A DNA stretch of 64,000 nucleotides, taken from Bradyrhizobium sp. LLZ17. Lineage in GTDB: Bacteria; Pseudomonadota; Alphaproteobacteria; Rhizobiales; Xanthobacteraceae. The first letter of the stretch is position 1, and the number at the start of each line of letters is the position of its first letter. The notes beneath the pieces were generated by a model. The model ran no database searches. It was not told the DNA's origin and was given only the letters and a program-made list of their open reading frames with translations. The position numbers and the translations under genes are program-made. The stretch covers positions 1 to 64,000 of the forward strand of contig NZ_CP165734.1 in the NCBI RefSeq assembly GCF_041200145.1, given 5' to 3'. Positions 36,990 to 45,718 of this stretch are shown here, one piece after another.

Positions 36990-37400
36990 CAATGTTCCGG
37001 TACGAGCTTCGAAGTCGAAACGCTCAAGGATGTGCTGGGCGCCTTTCGGGCGCATACCGACGGCATCCTGGAAATCGGCTGTGGCGACGGTCGCAAGCTC
37101 GAAAAAATGGCCGCGTTCTTCCAGGTCGACTCTGCCGGAATAGATACTTTCGACAGAAGGGGTCGCGGCTGGTAGCGAGCGACTGAGCGATTCGGACTGG
37201 GCGACGGTCGCGCTGTCGGCGGCCACTGCTGACAATTTCCATTCGCGACCGCTGAGTTCGATTTGGTGGATTTTGGCTTCCCTTTGTATGTCGTGTCGCG
37301 AACGAATTTATGCTTAGGTGGCGCAGCCGGACGCGTGCTGGGGGCCGGTGGCTTTCATACGATGTTCGATTTGATCCGTCCGGAATGCATAGGCGAAGCG
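36990..37400 (+). pseudogene. decayed SAM-dependent methyltransferase
   Basis: Fragments of a class I methyltransferase are readable across frames: VLGAFRAHTDGILEIGCGDGRKLEKMAAFFQVDSAGID (SAM motif I, 'ILEIGCGDG') followed by LVDFGFPLYVVSRTNL...RVLGAGGFHTMFDL. Several indels and a missing C-terminus make it non-functional. It lies downstream of the aminotransferase and next to an IS66 remnant that probably helped destroy it. Confidence 0.55.
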
Positions 37401-37430
37401 AAGTTTCTCACACGCATGCTGGGAGGGCTG

Positions 37431-37690
37431 ACACCTTTTCGACGATGGGCGCGTCCAGATCGACAACAAAACCGTCGAACGCTCCATCGGGCCCATCACG
37501 CCCAATCGAAAATTGCATTGTTTGCAGGCTCCGATGGGCCGCCCAACACTGGGCCGCCCCCGCCTCGCTGATCGAGAAATGTAAGCTGAATGACATGGAT
37601 CCGCTTGCCGATCTGGCTACTCCTGACCAGGATCGTCAATGGTCAACCGAATCGAGAGGTCGATTGATTGTCGCTGACCGGATGAAATCC
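37431..37690 (+). mobile_element. remnant of an IS66-type tnpC
   Basis: Across two frames the plus strand reads TFSTMGASRSTTKPSNAPSGPS / DDGRVQIDNKTVERSIGPITPNRK, KIALFAGSDG, ASLIEKCKLNDMDPLADLATPDQD. This is the conserved C-terminal DDE region of an IS66 transposase, of a different lineage from the complete element at 29929. No other IS66 genes or ends are found. Confidence 0.65.
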
Positions 37691-37709
37691 GATCAAGTCC
37701 CGGCCGCCC

Positions 37710-39752
37710 TCAATCGTGAAACTTTATTATTTTCGCGGTAGCAGCGACCAATTTCTCTGCACCCTGCCGGCTGAGATGGTCGGTATCGGTGTAAAATATT
37801 TCGTCATTTTCATGGGTAGCGCATCGTCCCGAGACGGCACTGCAAAACGTTTTATGCGGATATATCGGGATGATTTTTGGATTATCTTTGAACTCGTTGA
37901 GGATGTCGAACACCTTTTCATTTCGCTTCAGATAAACCGCTAGGCTCGTCGTCAGTGGAAGGTGTCCCTGGGCAATTAGCTTCACCAAGGTCCGCGGAAC
38001 ATTCCAGCCGACTTCGGGTACCGGCAGCACATAGTACACGACAATATTGTTTTCGGCCAACCGCCGGAGCGTTTCACGCAATTGGCTTGCCACCGCCAGA
38101 GTCCTTGCGTGGTCGTCACCCCTAAATCCGACTGGTGCGACTGGGAATGGTAGTCCTGGTTCTATCCCACCTTCCTGGTTATCGAAGCGGGTACCCAGCA
38201 TATACGCAGTGCTTCGGTCACTGATAATAACATCTGATACCTGATTGGCCTTTAATGCCTGAAACGCGTCATTGTTGTATTCATCGCAATGGCTATTACT
38301 ATTCTGTTCGACAACACCGATGATAAATGGACATCCTGCGTCAGTGTATACATACGCCGATGCAGAATTCCTGTTAAGCAGGTCGGAGAGGGGACCGGTG
38401 AGTGTTTCGGCGTGGCTGTCGCCAAGCACCGCGAAATGCGGCTTTGTACCTGGCCTTCCGATGATGCAGGCATCGACAATTGCTCTCCTTGTGCAGGTTC
38501 TTCCCTCCACATACGCTATCCCGCGTTCGGGCGTGATTTCCAGCAGGTGTTGCTGAACCTGGGAATATCTCCCAGGAAAGCCGCCCGTGAGAAGTGAAGA
38601 GAGTCCCGCGGCAACGAGCATCACAACGGTCAGGATCGCGGACGCAGCCAGTTGCTCACGGTTGATTGCAGCATGCCGAAACGGCTGTTCAACGTAGCGC
38701 CAGCTTAAAAATGCCAATGCAAAGCTTGCCGACAGCAGCAATGTCAGTGTGGAGCCGCCTGGAGCATTGACCAGATATGATCTTCCGAGAGCCAGTATTG
38801 GCTGATGCCAAAGATAAAGCGAATAGGAAATAAGGCCGATCCAAACGAGAGGCCGCCGCGTGAGCAGCCAGAATGCGGGACCACGATCGCCAACAATGAT
38901 AAGCGATGTTCCGATCACTACTGTTATGGAGCCCATTCCGATTGCACCTCGCGATCCAAGCAAGACGAGCGAACAGAGAACAAGCCCCAAACCAATGACA
39001 GGAAGCACTGCACCAAAAGGATGCCGTGAATCTCGATGGTCTGCGCGCATTTTAGCGAGAACAGCGCCTATCAGGAACTGCCATGCCCTGTAGTAAAGGA
39101 AATAAAACGTGCCCGCAGCATCAACTGCGCCGTTGTGAAAAGCCAACAGGATTGAACTTGCCGTCGCGACAATCATCAAGCAAAGAGTCGCTTGTCGCCC
39201 ACACCGCCAGACCAGCAGCAACATTGGCGGGAACAGAAGATAAAATTGTTCTTCTACCGCAAGAGACCAGAGGTGCAGCAGGGGAGTCAGTTCGCCAGGC
39301 TCTGAAAAATAATCTATTCGCCACCAGAAGAAAATATTGGCAGCGAAAAAAATGCTGGCAACGAGACTGCGAGAAAAGTCAACAAGCGGTTGCGGTACGA
39401 GGATCAACAGTGCGAGACAAAGGGTGACGGTGAGAACCAGGAAGAGGGCTGGCAGTATTCGTCTTGCGCGGCGAATGTAGAAATCACGGAGCGAGAAGGT
39501 CTGGCGCCTGAGGTCAGTGAGCACCAGCACTCCGGTCAGGTACCCGGATATCACGAAAAATATGTCGACTCCTAGATAGCCACCTTGGAGGGCGTAGGCA
39601 TTGGACGATCCGAAATTGGCGTGAAACAACACCACGGCGAGGACCGCGATCCCTCGCAGGCCATCGATTTCTGGTCTGTATCGCCGCTTCTCGGGCGCAT
39701 GTTGATCAGTGCTGCTTTGTAAGCGGTCTTGTGACATCGGATTCAGCTGCAT
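37710..39752 (-). CDS. OafA-like acyltransferase with SGNH domain
   Basis: This is a 680-residue membrane acyltransferase-3 protein. It starts YRPEIDGLRGIAVLAVVLFHANF (motif with the conserved His) and has about 10 membrane segments to residue 400. A C-terminal SGNH-type domain follows, with 'HFAVLGDSHAETLTGPL' near residue 450 and 'YTDTDHLSRQGAEKL' (catalytic Asp-x-x-His) near 660. Such proteins move acyl groups to sugars of O-antigen, capsule or exopolysaccharide. It is the only minus-strand gene in the locus and is less GC-rich than its neighbours. It is divergent from the ABC exporter. Confidence 0.88.
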   Translation of the reverse strand: MQLNPMSQDRLQSSTDQHAPEKRRYRPEIDGLRGIAVLAVVLFHANFGSSNAYALQGGYLGVDIFFVISGYLTGVLVLTDLRRQTFSLRDFYIRRARRILPALFLVLTVTLCLALLILVPQPLVDFSRSLVASIFFAANIFFWWRIDYFSEPGELTPLLHLWSLAVEEQFYLLFPPMLLLVWRCGRQATLCLMIVATASSILLAFHNGAVDAAGTFYFLYYRAWQFLIGAVLAKMRADHRDSRHPFGAVLPVIGLGLVLCSLVLLGSRGAIGMGSITVVIGTSLIIVGDRGPAFWLLTRRPLVWIGLISYSLYLWHQPILALGRSYLVNAPGGSTLTLLLSASFALAFLSWRYVEQPFRHAAINREQLAASAILTVVMLVAAGLSSLLTGGFPGRYSQVQQHLLEITPERGIAYVEGRTCTRRAIVDACIIGRPGTKPHFAVLGDSHAETLTGPLSDLLNRNSASAYVYTDAGCPFIIGVVEQNSNSHCDEYNNDAFQALKANQVSDVIISDRSTAYMLGTRFDNQEGGIEPGLPFPVAPVGFRGDDHARTLAVASQLRETLRRLAENNIVVYYVLPVPEVGWNVPRTLVKLIAQGHLPLTTSLAVYLKRNEKVFDILNEFKDNPKIIPIYPHKTFCSAVSGRCATHENDEIFYTDTDHLSRQGAEKLVAATAKIIKFHD

Positions 39753-39987
39753 CGTTTCAGATTTTGCGTACCCTACTGCTGAACGTTAAGCCACAGTGGA
39801 GTTGAAGGTTGTCGCCAAGCCGCCTTGGGTGGCGAGAGCCACCCTGTTGATTCAGGGTAACAAGGTCGATTCGACAATGGTTGACCTGAAACGCCGGGTG
39901 GTCCAAATCTCAGCGGGTTGGGAGCAGGAGAATCGAGAAACGCTTGCTGTGCTGACGAAGCATCACTGGAGCACGCTGTTGGTTGCC

Positions 39988-41823
39988 ATGTTTGGGCGTA
40001 AAATCAAAGGTTACAAGGCCGTTTTTTCGCTGGCTTGGCGCTACAGCCAAAGCCACCGGAAATTACTGTGGTTATTCGTGGGCCTCGCGGTATTCGGCAC
40101 CGTGACAGAGAGCTTTGGTGTCTTCCTTCTGGTGCCGTTGTTGCAAACGATGGGTAACACGAATGTCTTTGCCAACGTTCCTCTGTTGGGTCGGATGTCC
40201 GTCCTTTTTAATGATCTCCCCGTTGACCGACGGCTGCTCTGGGCTGGCGCTCTTATGTTGGTCGTTGTCCTGCTGAGAGGGGCGTTGCAATTCGCCCAGG
40301 AGTTCGTGGGATATGCCATCCCGCACCGGATCGATCTTCATCTTCGGTTTCGGGCGTATTCTGCGTTTATTAAAACAAGCATGAAGTTTGTCGATACGAT
40401 CGGCGCGGGCGAGATATCAAATATCACGGTCAATCAGCCGGCCCGCATCGGGATCGCCCTGAGATTCTTTGCTACTCTTGCCGCGAACGTCGCCGTCTTG
40501 TTCAGTTACATTGCCGTGTTGAGCTTCGTGGCACCGCTTCTATTTCTTGTTGCGTTCGTGTACGTGGTTCTCGTCTCGCTTGTTTTTAGGGCTATGACGA
40601 CAAAGCTGGTTCACAGCGTTGGCCTGGAAGTGTCGCAGGCGAACTTGCAGTTTGGCCAGCTTTTTTATGAAACGCTCTACGGCGGAAGATTAATTCGCCT
40701 AGCCGGCGCCACTCAGGACGTTCAGCGCGATTTGAAGGCTTCGCTGAAGGACCTGGAGCGTGCGCGCGACAAGACCGTTGCCGTCGAAAACATGACGGTG
40801 CCATTTTTCAGCACGGTTGGTGGCATTCTGATTTGCGTCATCGTGATGCTTGCCGGCACTTTGGATCCTGATGTCGTGGGGCAGGCGGTTGGGGTTCTCG
40901 TGATTTTCTTTATCCTGCTGTTTCGAATTCTGCCCCCACTCAGCATCATCAACATTTCTCGAAACAACATCATCATTCATCTAGACGCATTCAGGGAATT
41001 TGATGCGTTTCTTGAAAAAGCCGAAGCAGCCAGAGAGCGGGATGGACACATTCGTGTAGACAACTTCACGAATGAAATTCGATTTGAAGATGTATGCTTC
41101 GCCTACGAGGAAGGCAGGCCGAACGTTCTCGACAAAGTCAGTTTCGTTGTACCAAGAGGTCACATGGTCGCTATTGTTGGCCCTTCTGGTGCGGGAAAGT
41201 CGACCATTATTAATTTGATAACTCGCTTGTACGCCCCCAACTCCGGTACCGTGTATGTGGACGGCGCAAGTCTTAAGGATATCGAGATCGCTTCCTGGTG
41301 GCGGCGCCTTGGCGTCGTTACTCAGGACATCGTGGTCATGGATGACACAATCAGGGCAAACCTTTGCTTTGGTCTCCGGAATGAAGTTTCACTGGACCAG
41401 ATGCGTTCTGCAGCCAGGCTGGCTGCAATCGATGAATGGATCGAGAGTCTGCCCGACGGTTACGAGACGGTGATGGGTGACAGAGGGTCTCATCTTTCCG
41501 GCGGGCAACGCCAGCGTATTGCGCTCGCGCGCGCCTTTCTTCGTGATCCCGATGTCATGATACTTGACGAAGCGACGAGCGCGCTCGATACGCTGACCGA
41601 AAGAACGATCCAGAAGCAGCTGCTGGCACTGTCGCGCCGCAAAACCATGATTGTTATTGCCCACCGTCTATCCACCGTGAGGCGGGCGGACACCATAATG
41701 CTGATCGACCGTGGACATGTTGTCGAAGTCGGCTCTCACAATGAGCTAATAGCCCGGCGCGGAAGGTACTGGAACATGATCGAGTCCCAGTCATTGGACC
41801 TTGTGGAAGACGAAGAAAGCTGA
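39988..41823 (+). CDS. MsbA-type ABC exporter (permease-ATPase fusion)
   Basis: This 611-residue half-transporter has six membrane segments in residues 1-330. The ATPase domain has Walker A GPSGAGKST, signature LSGGQRQR, Walker B VMILDEATSALD, and the H-loop 'IVIAHRLSTVRRADTI'. The ATG at 39988 starts right before the first helix; a longer frame from 39796 adds 64 unsupported residues. In a glycan locus it probably exports lipid-linked oligosaccharide, like PglK/WlaB, or a lipid. No Wzx, Wzm or Wzt gene is seen in the window, so this may be the flippase. Confidence 0.87.
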   Translation: MFGRKIKGYKAVFSLAWRYSQSHRKLLWLFVGLAVFGTVTESFGVFLLVPLLQTMGNTNVFANVPLLGRMSVLFNDLPVDRRLLWAGALMLVVVLLRGALQFAQEFVGYAIPHRIDLHLRFRAYSAFIKTSMKFVDTIGAGEISNITVNQPARIGIALRFFATLAANVAVLFSYIAVLSFVAPLLFLVAFVYVVLVSLVFRAMTTKLVHSVGLEVSQANLQFGQLFYETLYGGRLIRLAGATQDVQRDLKASLKDLERARDKTVAVENMTVPFFSTVGGILICVIVMLAGTLDPDVVGQAVGVLVIFFILLFRILPPLSIINISRNNIIIHLDAFREFDAFLEKAEAARERDGHIRVDNFTNEIRFEDVCFAYEEGRPNVLDKVSFVVPRGHMVAIVGPSGAGKSTIINLITRLYAPNSGTVYVDGASLKDIEIASWWRRLGVVTQDIVVMDDTIRANLCFGLRNEVSLDQMRSAARLAAIDEWIESLPDGYETVMGDRGSHLSGGQRQRIALARAFLRDPDVMILDEATSALDTLTERTIQKQLLALSRRKTMIVIAHRLSTVRRADTIMLIDRGHVVEVGSHNELIARRGRYWNMIESQSLDLVEDEES

Positions 41824-42275
41824 TGCTCCGGTATCCAGCCATTAGTCGGGACGTTGGAGTTTTGAGACCGCTGTCCTTGCAAGTACGGGCCGTTTTCGGA
41901 CCAATCCCGTTCTACTCTCAAGCGATTCGATCTTTGCAGCCGATCTTGACCGAGCGCCAGCGCGAGGTGATGCCCCATGGTGGGGATCGTTGACGATCGA
42001 CTGCCAGGGCGGTTCTCTGATTGGCGCTGGAATTGTCGGAACCGCAAGCGGGGGAGTGACTTCTACGCGACGGCTTCGGGCAAAAAAAGATGGAACTGTA
42101 GATACATAGGGCGTATCTGTTATACCAATGAGCTTGCTAGAATCTGTTATACCAATGAGCTTGCTAGAAAATCGTTGCTGGTTCTACTACAGCGTCTGCA
42201 CCGCCTGTCGTAAATACCGGGGTGTGATAGCTTGGTTGGCAACCAGAATGGCGCGTCGGATGGGAGTCGCGAACA
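41824..42275. other. noncoding stretch with a tandem repeat
   Basis: About 450 bp between the ABC exporter and the PhyH-type gene. The left part (to about 42060) has only short broken frames that I do not recognise. The right part contains a 27-bp perfect tandem duplication described separately. Confidence 0.5.
42115..42168. repeat. 27-bp perfect tandem duplication
   Basis: Two back-to-back identical 27-bp units (each beginning ATCTGTTATACCAATGAGCT) lie about 110 bp upstream of the PhyH-type start. The unit is AT-richer than its surroundings and contains GTTATAC. It could duplicate a promoter or an operator, or be a simple slippage product. Confidence 0.85.
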
Positions 42276-43343
42276 ATGTTGCAGCAGATTTCAGATATTT
42301 CGTCCGAGATTGAGCGCAACGGATTTTACGTTTTTAAGAATAGCCTGGAACCACAACTCGTGGATAAGGCACGCGCCGAAATACAGGCTTGGTTGGACAG
42401 GGACATTCGGGAGAGGCAGGACGGGGGAGTGGAAGCCGCTTGGTTCACGGGTGACGCCGGCATTTCAATTCTCACCAAGCCGACCCAGATTTTGCTGGAC
42501 GCCTACGCGAAGAGCCCCGCCCTCGATCTCTTGGTGGAGCAAGTTTTGTCCGACCCGCTGTCGTCGGGAGTGTTGAAGCAATTGGCCGGGGAGAATATCA
42601 AGTTTCGGGGCTATAACGTTCAAAGGATGACAGGTGAGCCCGATCCGAGACCAATGATCGGGATCTCTCCTAACCCGCACGAGTGGCATCGCGACAGCCC
42701 AGGAGAGTTCGGTATCGCTCTCTTCTTGGAAGATATCCCGGGCCCCGAAAATGGTGCGACGTCCCTCGTTCCAGGCTCCCACTACTTTCCGTATTGTCCA
42801 CGTTGGAATTGTTTGTTCGGCCCTCCTTTCAAAACCAAAGAGGGAAGGGGGGGCCTGGACTTTTTCCTTCGTTTCAATATCGCGAACAGAATGCTCGGCC
42901 GTCGCATCAATGGTCGGGCGACTGGCGCGTATGGCAAACAGGGGGACTTTTATTTCTTTATCAATGACGTCTGGCATGGCCGCGAACCGAACATGAACGG
43001 GCGTGCCGGCATCAAATTCATGATCGGCGCTTTTCCGGCCGATGAACCATTTCCTGATAAAGTGGTGCCTCCCGACGAAGAGACACTCGCGAAGCTTCCT
43101 CCGTTGGTACGGAAGGCTGCGAGTCTAGCGTCGCCCGCGCCATCATCTGAGACGCCGAATACGATCCTTCAACGCGTTCGAGGACACCGAGCCGAGAATG
43201 CTCCAGCGAACATTTTCAAAATGGCCCAGTATGAACGGCAATTTGCCGAAAGCCTTTCTCGTTTGGCGTACAAGTTCAGTGAGGGAATGCGGACGCTAAC
43301 CAGCCCGTTTGCTGGTCGCTTCCCCTGGTCAGCGAAATCCTGA
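42276..43343 (+). CDS. phytanoyl-CoA dioxygenase (PhyH)-family oxygenase
   Basis: This is a 355-residue non-haem Fe(II)/2-oxoglutarate-type enzyme. The metal facial triad is visible as HxD in EWHRDSP (His138, Asp140) and the distal His234 in NDVWHGREPN, followed by an Arg suited for 2-oxoglutarate. 'GPENGATSLVPGSHYFPY' between them is typical of PhyH. Members hydroxylate small molecules or sugars and lipids. Between an exporter and sugar dehydrogenases it may hydroxylate a sugar or lipid precursor. Upstream is a 27-bp tandem repeat; a hairpin follows the stop. Confidence 0.85.
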   Translation: MLQQISDISSEIERNGFYVFKNSLEPQLVDKARAEIQAWLDRDIRERQDGGVEAAWFTGDAGISILTKPTQILLDAYAKSPALDLLVEQVLSDPLSSGVLKQLAGENIKFRGYNVQRMTGEPDPRPMIGISPNPHEWHRDSPGEFGIALFLEDIPGPENGATSLVPGSHYFPYCPRWNCLFGPPFKTKEGRGGLDFFLRFNIANRMLGRRINGRATGAYGKQGDFYFFINDVWHGREPNMNGRAGIKFMIGAFPADEPFPDKVVPPDEETLAKLPPLVRKAASLASPAPSSETPNTILQRVRGHRAENAPANIFKMAQYERQFAESLSRLAYKFSEGMRTLTSPFAGRFPWSAKS

Positions 43344-43742
43344 CTGATTAGAACTAAGCATAGGCGTCTTAGTTCTGACTTGATCGGATTCTCGCGGCCA
43401 GCTTACAACGAAGTGATTCAGACTAGGCGCAGATCAGCCGCCTCAATTGCAACTAATCGCGATCATTTTTGGAGCGATAGCGAGATGAAGCCACCGAACC
43501 TGGTCCCGCGAGAGTGGCGCTTGCATGCCAGGAGCCGAGAGTTTAGATCGGTCTCGCCTACTTAATTCTACTAAATTGAAATGGCGTTGGAGTTGGCCGG
43601 CTCATCCGAAAGCGGACTGGGGATGACCTGGCGTCGTTGCTTGGAAGGCATAATCGTCGTAGCAACAGGCCGAAATCATGAATGTTCGGCAGCCAGCTTT
43701 GATCTAGTCAGGGTAAGGTATGCGCTGCCATTGGAGACTTGG
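43344..43742. other. intergenic stretch before the Gfo/Idh pair
   Basis: About 400 bp. It contains a hairpin just after the PhyH stop and short frames with no recognisable protein. It presumably carries the promoter for the long operon that begins at 43743. Confidence 0.45.
43350..43376 (+). terminator. hairpin after the PhyH-type gene
   Basis: AGAACTAAG-N9-CTTAGTTCT is a perfect 9-bp stem, located 7 bp after the stop codon. There is no T-run, so termination would be weak or factor-assisted. Confidence 0.45.
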
Positions 43743-44756
43743 ATGAAGCTTTGTGTGATCGGTGTCGGACGCATGGGGCGCCGGCATATTATCGCTGCCC
43801 GCAATGCCGGATTTGAGCTTGCCGGCATTTTCGACGTGTCGGTGGACGCGCTTGCGACGACGATGACCGAATGCCATGTAGACAAGGCATTGGCGTTTGA
43901 CGATGCGGTCCGCATGCTGAAATCGATGCGACCTGATGCCGTGGTGATTTCGACAACGGCGCCCAGCCATTGTGAATTCGTTTGTGCGGCTGCTGGCGCC
44001 GGCGTGCGCTATATCCTGTGCGAGAAGCCGATGGCGTCCTCGTTGGAAGAGTGTGACCGCATGATCGCTGCGTGCCGCGCGGCCGGGGCAAGGCTGGCGG
44101 TTAATCACCAGATGCGATTCATGGAGCAATACACGGATATCAAGGCGCTTACAGAGACGCCGGAATTCGGTGGATTGCGGTCCATGGTCGTCACCGCAAG
44201 CAATTTCGGTCTCGCCATGAATGGTTGTCATTACTTCGAGGCATTTCGCTACCTAACCGACGAAGAGGTGGCTGAAATCTCCTGCTGGTTCGACCCGAAC
44301 AACGTGCCCAATCCCAGAGGTCCGCAATACGTTGATCGATCGGGCCAGCTGCGCGGCATCACGGCCTCCGGCATACGGTTGATGATTGAACTCGGGGCCG
44401 ATCTCGGGCACGGCATCGAGGTTATTTACGGATGCCGCAACGGGCAGATCCTCGTCGACGAACTGGCTGGACACGTTCGTGGCATTCATCGATTGCCCGA
44501 ATACCGGGACCTCCCGACAACCAGGTACGGGATGCCGGCGACCGAATTTCAACGAAAGATCGCCCAGGCCGACGTGACCAAGCCGACAGAAGACCTTTGG
44601 CGCGCGATGCTTTCGGGTGGGGTATACCCCACCGGCCAGAACGGGCGGCATGCAGTCGGTGTGCTGGTAGCGGCAAACCTTTCAGGTGAAAACGCCGGCC
44701 GCACGGTCGCTCTCGGACATGGATTGCCGATCGAACGTAAATTCATGTGGGCGTGA
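43743..44756 (+). CDS. Gfo/Idh/MocA-family sugar dehydrogenase (first)
   Basis: This 337-residue protein starts MKLCVIGVGRMGRRHIIAARNAGFELAGIFD (NAD fold) and has the family dipeptide and lysine in 'YILCEKPMASSLEECDRMI' (EKP near residue 100). 'LAVNHQMRFMEQYTDIKAL' follows. Homologues oxidise or reduce (deoxy)sugars on nucleotide carriers. It is followed after 11 bp by a second, distinct member, so they may work on consecutive steps. An 18-bp perfect palindrome (44616-44633) lies inside the coding sequence. Confidence 0.85.
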   Translation: MKLCVIGVGRMGRRHIIAARNAGFELAGIFDVSVDALATTMTECHVDKALAFDDAVRMLKSMRPDAVVISTTAPSHCEFVCAAAGAGVRYILCEKPMASSLEECDRMIAACRAAGARLAVNHQMRFMEQYTDIKALTETPEFGGLRSMVVTASNFGLAMNGCHYFEAFRYLTDEEVAEISCWFDPNNVPNPRGPQYVDRSGQLRGITASGIRLMIELGADLGHGIEVIYGCRNGQILVDELAGHVRGIHRLPEYRDLPTTRYGMPATEFQRKIAQADVTKPTEDLWRAMLSGGVYPTGQNGRHAVGVLVAANLSGENAGRTVALGHGLPIERKFMWA

Positions 44757-44767
44757 GGAGATAGGAT

Positions 44768-45718
44768 TTGGCTTGCGGATTGAAAGTCGCCTTCGTCGGC
44801 GCGGGCTATATGGCCGAAGAGCACATGCGGGCCTTCGCCAGTCTGCCCGACGTGATTATCGTCGGTGTCTACAGCCGTACCCGCGAGCGCGCCGAAAAGC
44901 TCGCGGCCGTCCATGGCACCAAGGTCTACGAGTCCGTTTCCGACCTGTACAGCAAGACGCAAGCGGACCTCGTCGTCGTGACCGTCATCGAGCTTTCGAT
45001 GGCGGAAGTCGCCGCTGCCTGTTTCGAGCATCCATGGACCGTGTTGCTCGAGAAGCCCGCCGGCTACGATCTTGCCGATGCCACCCGCATCCGGGACGCG
45101 GCCGATCGCAACGGGCGGCGGGCATTCGTGGCCTTCAATCGCAGGGCCTATTCCAGCACGCGGCAGGCGTTGGAGCTGCTCAAGGGTAGCTCCTCGGAAA
45201 GGTTCATCAAGGTCATCGATCAGCAGGACCAGCAATCCGCGATCCTGGTGAACAAGCAGCCCGAACTCGTGGCGCGGAACTACATGTTCGCCAACTCGAT
45301 CCACCTGATCGACTACTTCCGTGTTCTTGGCCGCGGCGAAGTCGCAAGCGTCGAGCCGATCGTGCCCTGGAAGCCGGAACGGCCCGGGCTGGTCTTGGCG
45401 AAGATCAACTTCAGCAGCGGCGACGTCGGGCTTTATGAAGGAATCTGGGACGGTCCCGGGCCCTGGATCGTCACCGTCAACACGCCTGAGCAGCGCATCG
45501 AACTGCGGCCGGTGGAGCGGGTTTCCGTGCAGCTGCGAGGTACCCGGGCCGTCACCGCGCCGGATATCGATGCCGACGACACCGCCTACAAGCCCGGACT
45601 GCGTTATCAGGCGGTGCAGGCCATAGCGGCGACGCGCGGCGAACCGGCCAATCTGGCCACCATTGGAGATTCTTGGCACTCCATGAAGCTGGTCGCGGAT
45701 ATCTTTGGCCTGACGTGA
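44768..45718 (+). CDS. Gfo/Idh/MocA-family sugar dehydrogenase (second)
   Basis: This 316-residue protein begins with TTG at 44768 (ACGLKVAFVGAGYMAEEHMRAFASLPDVIIVGVYSRT), supported by GAGGAG eight bases upstream. 'VLLEKPAGYDLADATRIRDAA' gives the EKP motif near residue 97, and 'FVAFNRRAYSSTRQALELL' follows. It is not a recent duplicate of the first dehydrogenase. The stop abuts the ATG of the following GT-B-like gene. In the locus it would modify a sugar before transfer; the substrate is unknown. Confidence 0.85.
   Translation: MACGLKVAFVGAGYMAEEHMRAFASLPDVIIVGVYSRTRERAEKLAAVHGTKVYESVSDLYSKTQADLVVVTVIELSMAEVAAACFEHPWTVLLEKPAGYDLADATRIRDAADRNGRRAFVAFNRRAYSSTRQALELLKGSSSERFIKVIDQQDQQSAILVNKQPELVARNYMFANSIHLIDYFRVLGRGEVASVEPIVPWKPERPGLVLAKINFSSGDVGLYEGIWDGPGPWIVTVNTPEQRIELRPVERVSVQLRGTRAVTAPDIDADDTAYKPGLRYQAVQAIAATRGEPANLATIGDSWHSMKLVADIFGLT

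Noticed and set aside
44616..44633. 18-bp perfect palindrome GGTGGGGTATACCCCACC
   Set aside because: It lies inside the coding sequence of an intact dehydrogenase and encodes ordinary residues (GGVYPT); probably chance.
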